Positions 1 through 8,025 of a stretch of DNA of 64,000 nt are shown one piece after another. Source of the DNA: Ferruginibacter sp. (GTDB lineage: Bacteria; Bacteroidota; Bacteroidia; Chitinophagales; Chitinophagaceae). The notes below the pieces were generated by a model, which saw only the letters and a list, made by a program, of their open reading frames with translations, was not told the DNA's origin and made no database searches. Position 1 is the first letter of the stretch. Every line of letters begins with the position of its first letter. The translations under genes and the position numbers were made by a program. Location of the stretch: contig JAHBTN010000001.1 of assembly GCA_019638575.1 (NCBI GenBank), positions 62,001 through 126,000 of the forward strand, written 5' to 3'.

Positions 1-1
1 G

Positions 2-706
2 AAAAAAACTACACTGACTAATATTACCGTTACATCAATCATTGCCGAAGGTGTAAAAAATGCAGAACTTGTTGTAGAAGCTGCCACCGAAAATGCAGCG
101 CTTAAATTATCCATCTTTGAACAAATGGATATGTATGCACCGGCAGGATGCATACTGGCAACCAACACATCATCTATTTCCATTACAAAAATAGCAGCGG
201 TAACCAAAAGGCCGGGGTTAGTTATTGGCATGCATTTTATGAACCCGGTGCCTGTTATGAAACTGGTGGAAATAATAAATGGCTATGCTACAAAAAAAGA
301 AGTTACCGCAACAATTGTTGAACTGAGCAAGCTGCTTGGAAAAATACCTTGCGCCGTTAATGATTACCCGGGCTTTATTGCCAACCGTATTTTAATGCCC
401 ATGATTAATGAGGCTATTTACAGTTTGTACGAAGGCGTAGCCGGTGTGGAAGAAATTGACACTGTTATGAAACTTGGCATGGCACACCCAATGGGCCCCC
501 TGCAACTGGCAGATTTTATAGGCCTTGATGTTTGTTTAAGCATATTAAAAGTTTTGCAGGATGGATTTGGTAATCCTAAATATGCAGCCTGCCCGTTGTT
601 AGTAAATATGGTATTGGCCGGCAAACTTGGCGTAAAAAGCGGCGAAGGTTTTTATACCTATACAGCCGGCAGTAAAGAACTGGTAGTAAGTGAAAGGTTT
701 AAATAA
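2..706 (+). CDS. hbd: 3-hydroxyacyl-CoA (3-hydroxybutyryl-CoA) dehydrogenase, C-terminal part
   Basis: The frame is open from base 2, so the start codon and most of the NAD-binding Rossmann fold lie outside the window; 234 residues are visible. The family reversibly oxidises (S)-3-hydroxyacyl-CoA to 3-ketoacyl-CoA with NAD(P) in the cytoplasm, in beta-oxidation or C4-CoA metabolism. Visible landmarks are ATNTSSISIT, the HFMNPVPVMKLVEI block with the catalytic His, and the C-terminal 3HCDH domain from NDYPGFIANRILMPMINEA through HPMGPLQLADFIGLD to SGEGFYTY. The single-domain layout suits HbdA rather than a FadB fusion, but the missing N-terminus prevents certainty. The C-terminus looks intact, and no partner gene is visible in the window. 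Confidence 0.93.
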   Translation, partial: KKTTLTNITVTSIIAEGVKNAELVVEAATENAALKLSIFEQMDMYAPAGCILATNTSSISITKIAAVTKRPGLVIGMHFMNPVPVMKLVEIINGYATKKEVTATIVELSKLLGKIPCAVNDYPGFIANRILMPMINEAIYSLYEGVAGVEEIDTVMKLGMAHPMGPLQLADFIGLDVCLSILKVLQDGFGNPKYAACPLLVNMVLAGKLGVKSGEGFYTYTAGSKELVVSERFK

Positions 707-913
707 TTTTTATACATCAGTTTTATATTGAAGTTGATCCTGAAAAAAATATTTAGATAATTAGTACAAAGGCATTGTGTTGATTATTACAAGTTGAGTT
801 TCTTGAAAATGTTTTTTATCCTGCTGTTATAGTTTTAAACATTTTTTACCGGGTTGATATAGCATAATGCCTGTATGGCATGAACGAAAATTTTTCGCAA
901 AGTATTTTTTTTG

Positions 914-921
914 TACCTTCT
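914..921 (+). promoter_or_regulatory. candidate -7 box TACCTTCT upstream of the methyltransferase gene
   Basis: TACCTTCT resembles the Bacteroidota -7 consensus TAnnTTTG (two mismatches at the end) and lies 28 nt before the ATG at 950. Transcription would start near 926, downstream of an alternative in-frame start at 911, which supports the ATG at 950. No clear -33 TTTG is seen. Confidence 0.35.
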
Positions 922-949
922 GTCTTTATTTTTTTATAACAGGATAAAA

Positions 950-1699
950 ATGGACAGGAAATACTGGGAAACCATCGCCCCCAATTACGACATTGAAATT
1001 TTTGATGTATTGCAAAACGATACATCGGGCAGCATTGTGGCGGCTATTGACGAAATGGCTTCGCCAGAAAAAACAATCATCGATATTGGTTGTGCCATCG
1101 GCAAATGGATACCGGTACTGTCGCCTAAATTTAAAACGGTGATAGCTGCTGATATATCAGCAAAAAATCTTGATATAGCAAAAGAAAAACACACTGAATA
1201 TAAAAATGTAGAATACCACCGCATGGATTTTTCGGCAGATGAACTTACAGTAACGCCTTGCGATAGTGCCATCTGCATCAATGCCATCCTTACCGATTCG
1301 CTGGAGAAAAGAATCAATTTTTTTCAGTCGTTGTCGCTTTGTTTACATGCCGGTGGCGAATTGGTGCTTGTTGTGCCGTCACTTGAATCAAAATTATACA
1401 CTAATATTATTGCCGACAGGTGGAATGTGGATGATGCTGAAAACGACGAAACACCAACTCTTAAAGATGCTATACAACAGGTAAGCAATATTAAACAAGG
1501 CGTAACCAATATTGATAATGTACCTACCAAACATTATTTAAAAGAAGAGCTTGAACTGCTGTTAACACTGGAAGGATTTGAAATAAGCCTCATCAAAAAA
1601 ATAAATTACAGTTGGCGCACCGAATTTCATAAACCACCTAAATGGCTTAAAGGCCCATACCCCTGGGACTGGATGTGTACAGCCCAGAAAAAAAGTTAA
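950..1699 (+). CDS. class I SAM-dependent methyltransferase, substrate unknown
   Basis: A 249-residue cytoplasmic methyltransferase. Motif I (IIDIGCAIGKW, residues 43-53) forms the SAM-binding loop; an acidic motif II (VIAADIS) and a post-I segment follow, as in the Methyltransf_25/UbiE-like fold. The N-terminus MDRKYWETIAPNYD has the WxxxAxxYD signature common in these enzymes. The C-terminal part is rich in Trp and Pro (PPKWLKGPYPWDWM) and unlike well-known subfamilies, so the substrate cannot be named. I chose the ATG at 950 rather than an in-frame start at 911 because the upstream 13 residues are hydrophobic and unlike the family, and the candidate promoter lies between. It stands alone, convergent with the next gene. 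Confidence 0.85.
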   Translation: MDRKYWETIAPNYDIEIFDVLQNDTSGSIVAAIDEMASPEKTIIDIGCAIGKWIPVLSPKFKTVIAADISAKNLDIAKEKHTEYKNVEYHRMDFSADELTVTPCDSAICINAILTDSLEKRINFFQSLSLCLHAGGELVLVVPSLESKLYTNIIADRWNVDDAENDETPTLKDAIQQVSNIKQGVTNIDNVPTKHYLKEELELLLTLEGFEISLIKKINYSWRTEFHKPPKWLKGPYPWDWMCTAQKKS

Positions 1700-1730
1700 A
1701 ATAATAGTTGCGCAGAGTAGCTAAAATATT

Positions 1731-1761
1731 AAGCCATTAATAACTGGCTTATTTCTTTTTT
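1731..1761 (+). terminator. rho-independent terminator, possibly bidirectional
   Basis: Stem AAGCCA (1731-1736) pairs with TGGCTT (1745-1750) around an 8-nt loop, followed by ATTTCTTTTTT. It lies between two convergent genes and overlaps the last codons of the MmcQ/YjbR gene on the other strand, whose C-terminal lysines are encoded by the T-run. Confidence 0.55.
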
Positions 1762-2075
1762 GCAACAAGATCATACGAATCATCAATCATTTCTTTCAAC
1801 TGTTTAGCAGTAAGCCTACCGTCAACAATAATGGTGTTCCAGTGTTTCTTGTTCATGTGGTAGCCGGGTAAAACAGTTTCGGGATATTCTTCTCTCAATT
1901 CAAGTGCCTTATCAGGATTACATTTTACATTAAACTGTAACGGAGCACTATCCAGTCCTGCTAAAAAGAAAATTTTCTCCTTCACTTTAAATACAAGGGT
2001 ATCTTCGCCAAACGGAAAACCTTCAGTAACATAAGGCTTTTGTAAAATGTAATCCCTTATAAGTTCAATATTCAT
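1749..2075 (-). CDS. MmcQ/YjbR family protein
   Basis: A 108-residue protein of the MmcQ/YjbR (CyaY-like fold) family. The start MNIELIRDYILQKP, the central FPFGEDTLVFKV segment, LQFNVKCNPDKALELR and the HMNKKHWNTI block match the usual architecture and length. The family is proposed to bind DNA, but no biochemical function is established. Its ATG directly follows the TAA of the Mpo1-like gene upstream, so the two genes are almost certainly co-transcribed and possibly translationally coupled. The function call is by family only. Confidence 0.88.
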   Translation of the reverse strand: MNIELIRDYILQKPYVTEGFPFGEDTLVFKVKEKIFFLAGLDSAPLQFNVKCNPDKALELREEYPETVLPGYHMNKKHWNTIIVDGRLTAKQLKEMIDDSYDLVAKKK

Positions 2076-2420
2076 TTAACTTTCAATTGTCTTTTTTGCT
2101 TCTGCCAGTTTTTTATTTATTTGACCGGTAAGCATATGCCAGAACATTACAAAATCGCTGCCGAGGCTGTACAATGGATAAGTAAATGTGGCCGGTTTAT
2201 TTTTTTCGATAAAATAATGACCTACCCATGCAAATCCATAACCGCAAACAGGTATCAGCGCCAGCATCCACCATTTTTGCAAAACAATAGCTACCACCAA
2301 TATTACTATTAAACCGGCTGTACCTATAAAATGAAGGGTTCGGTTGGTTATATCGCCATGTTCGGTAAGATAATATGGATAAAAACTCCAAAAGGTTTTA
2401 TACTTTTTTTCTGATGCCAT
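2076..2420 (-). CDS. Mpo1-like (DUF962) membrane protein
   Basis: A 114-residue inner-membrane protein. It begins KTFWSFYPYYLTEHGDITNRTLHFIG, with the conserved His pairs H-N-T-H of DUF962 (split here as EHGDITN and LHFIG), then hydrophobic segments at about 35-50 and 55-72, and GHYFIEKNKPATF. The yeast relative Mpo1 is an Fe(II)-dependent 2-hydroxy fatty acid dioxygenase; bacterial relatives are mostly uncharacterised, so that activity is an inference. The gene stop abuts the start of the MmcQ/YjbR gene with no spacing. Confidence 0.85.
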   Translation of the reverse strand: MASEKKYKTFWSFYPYYLTEHGDITNRTLHFIGTAGLIVILVVAIVLQKWWMLALIPVCGYGFAWVGHYFIEKNKPATFTYPLYSLGSDFVMFWHMLTGQINKKLAEAKKTIES

Positions 2421-2456
2421 AAATAGTTTTTCAGAAAATTACAAAATACCTTTTGT

Positions 2457-3065
2457 TTACAATACTTTTTTTACTGAAACATTTGGTAAGTCATTCAACT
2501 TATACAAAACTTCTGTCAGCCTGTTTATTGGAATACCCGTACTTAAAATACAGAACAATTGCATTTGATTGGAATGAATAGTACAGTTATATTGTTTCAT
2601 TATCATCATCACCTCATTCATATTTGTGTAATCAAACTCAAGTGTATAATTTATTTCAATTTGTTTTTCAACCAGCGGTGTAACCTGCAATGCTAATGCG
2701 GTGACTGTTTTATATGCATTGATGAGCCCCGGTACGCCAAGCAGTGTGCCACCCCAATAACGAACCACCACCACAGCTACATTGGTAATACCCTTGCTGT
2801 CTATTTGCCCCAAAATAGGTTTGCCTGCTGTACCCGAAGGCTCTCCATCATCGCTCGACCGAAAATTATTTCCATCTGTTCCAATACGATAAGCAAAACA
2901 GTGATGCACTGCTTTTGGATGCTCTTTTTTTAACTTTTGTAGTTGTTTTTTAAAATCATCGGTATCAGCAATTGGAAAAGCATAAGCAATAAACTTACTG
3001 CCCCTGTCTTTAAATTCGGCGCTGCATGGTTTTTCAATAGTTGTATAAAAGTCTTCTGCACTCAT
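2457..3065 (-). CDS. YigZ/IMPACT family protein
   Basis: A 202-residue cytoplasmic protein with the UPF0029/IMPACT N-terminal domain (SKFIAYAFPI, HHCFAYRIG, SSDDGEPSGTAGKPIL, VAVVVVRYWGG) and the DUF1949 C-terminal ferredoxin-like domain. The family is linked to translation regulation or RNA binding, but its exact activity in bacteria is unsettled. The ATG at 3065 (MSAEDFYTTI) is preferred over an in-frame GTG at 3074 because it is a normal start codon and adds no unsupported residues. It lies just downstream of ribD on the same strand. Confidence 0.9.
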   Translation of the reverse strand: MSAEDFYTTIEKPCSAEFKDRGSKFIAYAFPIADTDDFKKQLQKLKKEHPKAVHHCFAYRIGTDGNNFRSSDDGEPSGTAGKPILGQIDSKGITNVAVVVVRYWGGTLLGVPGLINAYKTVTALALQVTPLVEKQIEINYTLEFDYTNMNEVMMIMKQYNCTIHSNQMQLFCILSTGIPINRLTEVLYKLNDLPNVSVKKVL

Positions 3066-3078
3066 AGTAAGCACTGCA

Positions 3079-4125
3079 TCAGTTATGTATCCTTTTAAAA
3101 TATGAAACCGTATCTGTTGAATAATTGTTTTGGCAAAGCAGTAAGTTATTTTTTAAAACCGGTGCAGCCAGCCCATTTTCAATATTTATCTTTTTATTGG
3201 TAATCACCCTTGCTTCATCCCACAAACCTTCATCAATAAAACTTTGTATAAGTTTTGTTCCACCTTCAACAATTAATGATTGTATTTGCTGCTGAAACAG
3301 GAATGATAAAATTTGTGTAAGCACATTTTCTTCCTTATCTAAAAGTTGGTAAACAAGATTTTTACTTTCTGATTGCTTTGTACAATTAAATACAATTGTT
3401 TTTGCACTTCCATCAAACAATTTTAATGATGGCGGCAATATCAATTCCTTATCAATCACCAACCGCAGTGGATTATTGCCCGGCCAAAGCCTTGTGGTTA
3501 AAGATGGGTTATCAAGCAAAGCTGTTTGTGTACCAACCATTATCGCCGCTTCCCTACTGCGCCATTTGTGTACTAACCTGTTTGTAATTTCATTGCTAAT
3601 TAAAAGTCTTTTTGTTTCAGTATTTTTTTTGTGAATATCAGATGCAGCAATAAACCCATCATTGCTTTGCGCCCATTTTAAAATGATATAAGGCCGCTGC
3701 TTTTCATGAAAAGTAAAAAATCGCTTGTTTATATGCAGGCATTCGGTTTCCATTATACCTAACACAACTTCTACACCTGCATTCTCCAGTTTTTCAATTC
3801 CTTTGCCATTAACTGCAGCAAAGCTGTCTCTGCAACCGATAATCACTGTTGGTATTTTGTTTTTTAAAATCAGGTCGGTGCAGGGAGGCGTTTTACCAAA
3901 ATGAACACAAGGCTCAAGGCTTACATAAAGGGTACTAGCAGCAATATATTTTTTATTTTCCCGGGCAACACTGTTAATACAGTTCACTTCGGCATGAGGC
4001 CCGCCATATTGCTGATGATAACCTTCGCCAATGATTTGGTTATTATACACCAATACTGCACCAACTAAAGGGTTGGGTGCTGTATGGCCTGCGCCTAACG
4101 CTGCCAGTTGCAGGCAACGGTTCAT
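3079..4125 (-). CDS. ribD: riboflavin biosynthesis deaminase/reductase RibD
   Basis: A bifunctional enzyme of riboflavin synthesis: the N-terminal zinc deaminase acts on 2,5-diamino-6-ribosylamino-4-pyrimidinone 5'-phosphate, and the C-terminal NADPH-dependent domain reduces the ribosyl group. Zinc ligands are visible as HAE (residues 44-46) and PCxxxGxTPPC (72-82); the reductase part contains ILKWAQSNDGFIA, RSREAAIMVGTQTALLDNP and LIVEGGTKL. The protein has 348 residues from the ATG at 4125, normal for RibD. A TTG at 4167 would add 14 residues, but a -7 box at 4151-4158 lies between, so 4125 fits better. It is divergent from prmC. Confidence 0.95.
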   Translation of the reverse strand: MNRCLQLAALGAGHTAPNPLVGAVLVYNNQIIGEGYHQQYGGPHAEVNCINSVARENKKYIAASTLYVSLEPCVHFGKTPPCTDLILKNKIPTVIIGCRDSFAAVNGKGIEKLENAGVEVVLGIMETECLHINKRFFTFHEKQRPYIILKWAQSNDGFIAASDIHKKNTETKRLLISNEITNRLVHKWRSREAAIMVGTQTALLDNPSLTTRLWPGNNPLRLVIDKELILPPSLKLFDGSAKTIVFNCTKQSESKNLVYQLLDKEENVLTQILSFLFQQQIQSLIVEGGTKLIQSFIDEGLWDEARVITNKKINIENGLAAPVLKNNLLLCQNNYSTDTVSYFKRIHN

Positions 4126-4150
4126 ATATGTATCATGTGTTTGCAGGTTG

Positions 4151-4158
4151 CAAAAATA
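4151..4158 (-). promoter_or_regulatory. candidate -7 box TATTTTTG of ribD
   Basis: Read on the minus strand, TATTTTTG is an exact match to TAnnTTTG, 25 nt before the ribD ATG at 4125. It would give a leader of about 20 nt and excludes the longer TTG start at 4167. No convincing -33 TTTG is visible at the usual distance. Confidence 0.5.
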
Positions 4159-4213
4159 AGTATTCAAATACAGGTTTTATTAATGGATATATAAATATAA
4201 GGTTGCTATATTG

Positions 4214-4221
4214 TATGTTTG
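4214..4221 (+). promoter_or_regulatory. candidate -7 box TATGTTTG of prmC
   Basis: TATGTTTG matches TAnnTTTG and ends 10 nt before the ATG at 4232. It overlaps the alternative start codon region at 4211, which argues for 4232. The leader would be only about 6 nt. Confidence 0.45.
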
Positions 4222-4231
4222 CTTTGCAATT

Positions 4232-5086
4232 ATGGATAATAAAACCCTTTACCGGAATTTTTTAGTGGAGCTTCAAAAAATTTATGACTTAAGTGAAGCT
4301 ACATTTATTACCGATTGGGTATTCGAAAAATTGGGTTCGCTTAAAAAAACTGATATTATAAAAAATCCAAAAAAGGCAGTTACTGCATCAATAGAAAAAC
4401 ATATTAAAGACGGTTTACAGGAACTGATGCAACACAAGCCTGTACAATATGTTTTAGGCGAAGCCTGGTTTTATAGTGCAAAATTTAAAGTGAATGAACA
4501 TGTACTTATTCCCCGGCCCGAAACAGAAGAACTGGTAGAACAACTTATCAGCGACAGGAAATCTAAAATTACCGACCCCGTTATTTTAGATATTGGTACC
4601 GGCAGTGGCTGTATCCCCATCATCATAAAAAAAAAATTACCTGCTGCTGTTGTTAACAGTATTGATATAAGTGAAGAAGCGCTTGTACTGGCAAAAGAAA
4701 ATGCAACTATCCATCATACCGATATAAACTTTGCACATCTTGATTTTTTAAATGAAAAAAACTGGCATCTTCTTCCTGTTTGCAATATCATCATTAGTAA
4801 CCCGCCTTACATTCCACTATCACAAAAAAACACGATAGATAAAAATGTAAAGGATTATGAACCGCATATTGCTTTATTTGTACCCGATGATTCGCCATTA
4901 ATATTTTACCATAAGATTGCTGCATTTGGAAAAGAGAAAATGCACCACGATGGAAAAATTTATCTTGAAACACATGAAAACCTGGCCAATGAAGTAGCCG
5001 ATGTTTTCAGGCGTGCCAATTTTCATTCGGTGATGGTAAAAAAAGATATGTATGGAAAAGAAAGGATGGTGATAGCTACTGCTTGA
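4232..5086 (+). CDS. prmC: peptide chain release factor N5-glutamine methyltransferase PrmC
   Basis: A 284-residue enzyme that methylates the Gln of the GGQ motif in release factors RF1 and RF2 using SAM. The N-terminal helical substrate-binding domain covers about residues 1-75, followed by QYVLGEAWF and the PRPETEELVE segment. SAM motif I is LDIGTGSGCIPI (119-130) and the catalytic NPPY is at 190-193. Length is typical. The ATG at 4232 (MDNKTLYRN) is favoured over 4211 by the promoter position. The last 11 bp overlap the 3' end of the convergent exbD-like gene. Confidence 0.95.
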   Translation: MDNKTLYRNFLVELQKIYDLSEATFITDWVFEKLGSLKKTDIIKNPKKAVTASIEKHIKDGLQELMQHKPVQYVLGEAWFYSAKFKVNEHVLIPRPETEELVEQLISDRKSKITDPVILDIGTGSGCIPIIIKKKLPAAVVNSIDISEEALVLAKENATIHHTDINFAHLDFLNEKNWHLLPVCNIIISNPPYIPLSQKNTIDKNVKDYEPHIALFVPDDSPLIFYHKIAAFGKEKMHHDGKIYLETHENLANEVADVFRRANFHSVMVKKDMYGKERMVIATA

Positions 5087-5480
5087 TATTTGCAGCCAGC
5101 CTGGCTTTTGCCCTTTTAGCCGCTTCCATAATTTTAAAAGCCTGTCCATAATAGGCAGCTGTATCTACATTTAAAATTACTGTTGGCGTATCTACATATT
5201 TTCGCTGGCCTTCCACTTCTTTCTTAAGCAATGAATCAATGTACAGCATATCAATTTGCTGTGTGCCAATAAAAACTTTTTGATCTTTTGTAACCGTTAC
5301 CACAATATTCTGGCTCACCCTTGTATCACTTTTGCCTTTTGGGTTATTCACCTTCACCACGTTTGGGTTAGCAAGTGTTGATACCAATAAAAAGAACATC
5401 AGCAAAATAAACAATACATCATTCAGCGGCCCTGCATCCACTTCGTTGTGATTATCCCTTAAACGACTTCTTAAACTCAT
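5076..5480 (-). CDS. exbD: ExbD/TolR family biopolymer transport protein
   Basis: A 134-residue inner-membrane protein: short cytoplasmic N-terminus, one membrane helix (about 22-38, DVLFILLMFFLLVSTLA) carrying the Asp of the motif VDAGPLNDVLFILLMFF that is needed for proton movement, then a periplasmic domain. It pairs with the ExbB/TolQ-type gene upstream to form a proton-driven motor that energises an outer-membrane TonB- or Tol-type machine. No TonB gene is next to it. A 114-bp low-complexity tract separates it from exbB. Confidence 0.9.
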   Translation of the reverse strand: MSLRSRLRDNHNEVDAGPLNDVLFILLMFFLLVSTLANPNVVKVNNPKGKSDTRVSQNIVVTVTKDQKVFIGTQQIDMLYIDSLLKKEVEGQRKYVDTPTVILNVDTAAYYGQAFKIMEAAKRAKARLAANIKQ

Positions 5481-5594
5481 GCTCTTGAATTATGAATTAT
5501 GAATTTTGAATGTTAAATGTTGAATTTTTACTTTTGAATTTTGAATTTTGCTTTCCATAAATCTAACTACTTACTACCTGCTACTTACTACTAT
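5481..5594. repeat. low-complexity TGAATT tract between exbB and exbD
   Basis: The tract repeats variants of ATTATGAATT and TTTTGAATTTTGAATT, followed by a second motif family (CTACTTACTACCTGCTACTTACTAC). It sits inside an apparent two-gene operon. Similar tracts occur at 20041..20105 and 29523..29620. Confidence 0.6.
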
Positions 5595-6269
5595 CTACTT
5601 CGTCGGCTCCTGTAATATATCTATAAAATCGGCTTTTGATGTTTCCATCTTATGAACCGTTTTATCAATTTGTGTATTTAAATAACTGTATCCTAAATAT
5701 GATAAGATACCGATGATAAGCCCTGTGGCAGAAGTAATCATTTTTACATACATGGCATCGGCAATATCGGTGATAGATGGATTAGCAGCCGCTGCAAAAT
5801 CTCTCAGCAACATTACCAACCCGATGATGGTACCCACAAAACCAAACAATGGCGCAATACGGGCAATAACGGAAAGCACCGGCAGGTTTTTTTCCATTTT
5901 ATAAATTTCCAGTTTACCAACATTATCCATATTACGTTCAATAGCATCAATGGGTTTACCTATACGCTGTATGCCTTTGTCTATCATCTTAGCAACAGGG
6001 TTAGGTGTATTTTTTGCAAGGCTTCGTGCCGCCGATACATTACCACTGATGATATTATCACGAATAATGTTCATGAAATTATCGTCAATTTTGCTGGCTT
6101 TTCTAATGGCAATAAGCCGCTCTATAAAAAAGAAAATGGCCATAGCCATAAAAATTGCCAGCGGTATCATCAACACACCGCCTTTTACCAATAACGAAAA
6201 AAGAGATTCTTTACCTGAGGATGAATTTACAACAGCTGTACTGTCGATCTGTAACAAGATATTAAACAT
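5595..6269 (-). CDS. exbB: MotA/TolQ/ExbB family proton channel protein
   Basis: A 224-residue inner-membrane protein with membrane helices at about 28-52, 132-158 and 175-198, the layout of ExbB/TolQ. The cytoplasmic loop contains RLIAIRKASKIDDNFMN, and the conserved region LPVLSVIARIAPLFGFVGTIIG precedes helix 2. With the ExbD-type partner downstream it should form the proton-conducting stator. Which outer-membrane system it drives is not shown here. The start ATG at 6269 is the only reasonable one. Confidence 0.92.
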   Translation of the reverse strand: MFNILLQIDSTAVVNSSSGKESLFSLLVKGGVLMIPLAIFMAMAIFFFIERLIAIRKASKIDDNFMNIIRDNIISGNVSAARSLAKNTPNPVAKMIDKGIQRIGKPIDAIERNMDNVGKLEIYKMEKNLPVLSVIARIAPLFGFVGTIIGLVMLLRDFAAAANPSITDIADAMYVKMITSATGLIIGILSYLGYSYLNTQIDKTVHKMETSKADFIDILQEPTK

Positions 6270-6394
6270 GTATGCCGGTTTTTAGATTATCTTTTGCCTT
6301 TCTATAATTGTGCCAAAGCTATTCAATTATGCAATGAAACGAAACAAATTTACAATAGCTGCATAACAAAATGTTAATCTTATTTATAAATGGC

Positions 6395-6461
6395 AAAAAA
6401 TAAAAAACCGGGCAAGCATCAATGTAGCACCCGGTAAAGGTTTCATCTAATGCTGCCCGGT
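6395..6461 (-). terminator. terminator downstream of the band-7 gene
   Basis: On the minus strand ACCGGGCAGCAT (6461-6450) pairs with ATGCTTGCCCGGT (6419-6407) with a single bulge, followed by TTTTTTATTTTTT. A shorter alternative stem uses the internal ACCGGG near 6430-6435. It separates the band-7 gene from exbB. Confidence 0.6.
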
Positions 6462-6480
6462 TTACCAACCCCCAAAAAAA

Positions 6481-7407
6481 TTATTTATCTACATCCATCT
6501 GTTGCATGGCCATTATCTGCCGCATGGTTTTTTCCATACCATCGCTGCTGCCATCAAGGAAAATAACATTGCCTTTGCCATACTCTGCAAAATTTTTGAT
6601 GGCTTCCGTCCACATGCTGAACAAAATTACATTGGTATCTAAATTAGCCTGTTTCATTTCGGCTGCTGCCTGGCTCATACCTTTTGCCACTTCTTCCCTA
6701 AACAAGGCAACACCCTGGCCACGTAGTTGTGCGGCAAGCCTTTCTGCTTCGGCAGCAATTTTTATTGAGTTACCTTCTGCTTCGGCTGCTTTAGTTTTTG
6801 TAATCAGTAATGCCTGTCCTTCGTTTTCTGCAGCTGCTTTCAGGTTGTTGCTGGCAACCACTTTGCTCATACTTTCAATAATTGCCTGGTCAAATGTTAT
6901 ATCATTTATTTGCAAATCCTGCAGGTGGTATCCCCATTCTTCTAACGATAAGTCAACATGCTCTTTCACAAATTCAACAATATCCCTTCTTAAACCTAAA
7001 ATTTCCGACTGCCGCCTGGTAGCCACAAAAGCCCTAATGTTTCCTTCAATTGTACGTACCAATGCCTGCATCAAATCTTTATCGCTGATGAATTTAAAAG
7101 CTACTTTCTGTATGGTTTCGGGATGTTCGTTTTGTACCGAGTAAAGCAACATCGATTTAAAATAAACATTGGCCTGGTCAATAGTTACAGCCTGGAACTC
7201 CAGCTCAACCGAGCGGTTCTGGATACTAACTTTTTTATGTATCTGCTCTAAAAAAGGGATTTTTAAATTAAGCCCCGGGCGCATTATGCGGCGATATTTA
7301 CCAAACATAGTAACCACACCAATATAACCCTGGTTAATGGTTACAAAACAACCCAAAAATGCCAGGACAAGTACAATGAGCCACCAATAATCTTGAATAA
7401 ATTGCAT
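6481..7407 (-). CDS. SPFH/band-7 (stomatin/HflK-like) membrane protein
   Basis: A 308-residue protein with one N-terminal membrane helix (about 8-24), then the SPFH domain (YIGVVTMFGKYRRIMRPGLNLKIPF through DLSLEEWGYHLQDLQINDI) and an Ala/Glu-rich coiled coil (about 190-240, repeated AAEAE motifs). Members assemble into membrane rings or microdomains and often modulate proteases. No NfeD partner or hflC copy is adjacent, so the role is not narrowed. The region upstream of the start is shared with the divergent GNAT gene at 7510. Confidence 0.9.
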   Translation of the reverse strand: MQFIQDYWWLIVLVLAFLGCFVTINQGYIGVVTMFGKYRRIMRPGLNLKIPFLEQIHKKVSIQNRSVELEFQAVTIDQANVYFKSMLLYSVQNEHPETIQKVAFKFISDKDLMQALVRTIEGNIRAFVATRRQSEILGLRRDIVEFVKEHVDLSLEEWGYHLQDLQINDITFDQAIIESMSKVVASNNLKAAAENEGQALLITKTKAAEAEGNSIKIAAEAERLAAQLRGQGVALFREEVAKGMSQAAAEMKQANLDTNVILFSMWTEAIKNFAEYGKGNVIFLDGSSDGMEKTMRQIMAMQQMDVDK

Positions 7408-7509
7408 AGTTGTATTTTTTGTAATTGAAGATATAGTTTTTTAATATTACACAGATAAAAACTTTTAAAAACAACAACGCTTTCTTCATATTAAAATTTA
7501 AATCATAAA

Positions 7510-8025
7510 ATGATTGAAATTGTAAGGGCCGGTACCAATGATGCTCAACTGCTTGAAATAATTGGTAAACAGGCTTTACTTGAATCGCACGGCCATAGTG
7601 CACCTAAAGCCGATATAGATGCTTATGTAAATAAATATTATTGTGCCGATTTTTTTAAAACCGAAATTAGCAACCCGGCTAATATCTATCATATTATGTA
7701 TTATGATAAAGAACCTGCCGGTTATTCAAAAATAATATTCAATCACCCACACAGCAATATCAATATACCGCACGTAACAAAATTAGAAAGGCTGTATGTG
7801 CTTAAAAAATTTTATGATTGTAAATTGGGTAAACCTCTTTTTGAATTTAACCTGCAGTTATCAAAATCAAACAACCAACAGGCAATGTGGCTATTTGTAT
7901 GGAAAGAAAACTCGAGGGCAATAAAGTTTTATCTTAAAAACGGGTTTACAATAATTGGCAATCATGATTTCGTAATCTCCCAAACACATTCAAACCCCAA
8001 TCACCACATGTTGCTACAATATTAA
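7510..8025 (+). CDS. GNAT family N-acetyltransferase
   Basis: A 171-residue acetyltransferase. The fold is recognisable from the start MIEIVRAGTNDAQLLEIIGKQ, the beta strand AGYSKIIF, LERLYVLKKFYDCKLGKPLFEF (acetyl-CoA loop, with KLGK in place of the more usual GxGxG/A) and WLFVWKENSRAIKFYLKNGFTIIG. Substrate unknown. It is convergent with pepT, and the two stop codons overlap by 4 bp. Confidence 0.85.
   Translation: MIEIVRAGTNDAQLLEIIGKQALLESHGHSAPKADIDAYVNKYYCADFFKTEISNPANIYHIMYYDKEPAGYSKIIFNHPHSNINIPHVTKLERLYVLKKFYDCKLGKPLFEFNLQLSKSNNQQAMWLFVWKENSRAIKFYLKNGFTIIGNHDFVISQTHSNPNHHMLLQY

Noticed and set aside
6506-7144. A 212-codon plus-strand frame opposite the band-7 gene
   Set aside because: Antisense to a clear SPFH domain, and its Ser/Ala-rich composition reflects the Ala/Glu coiled coil on the other strand.
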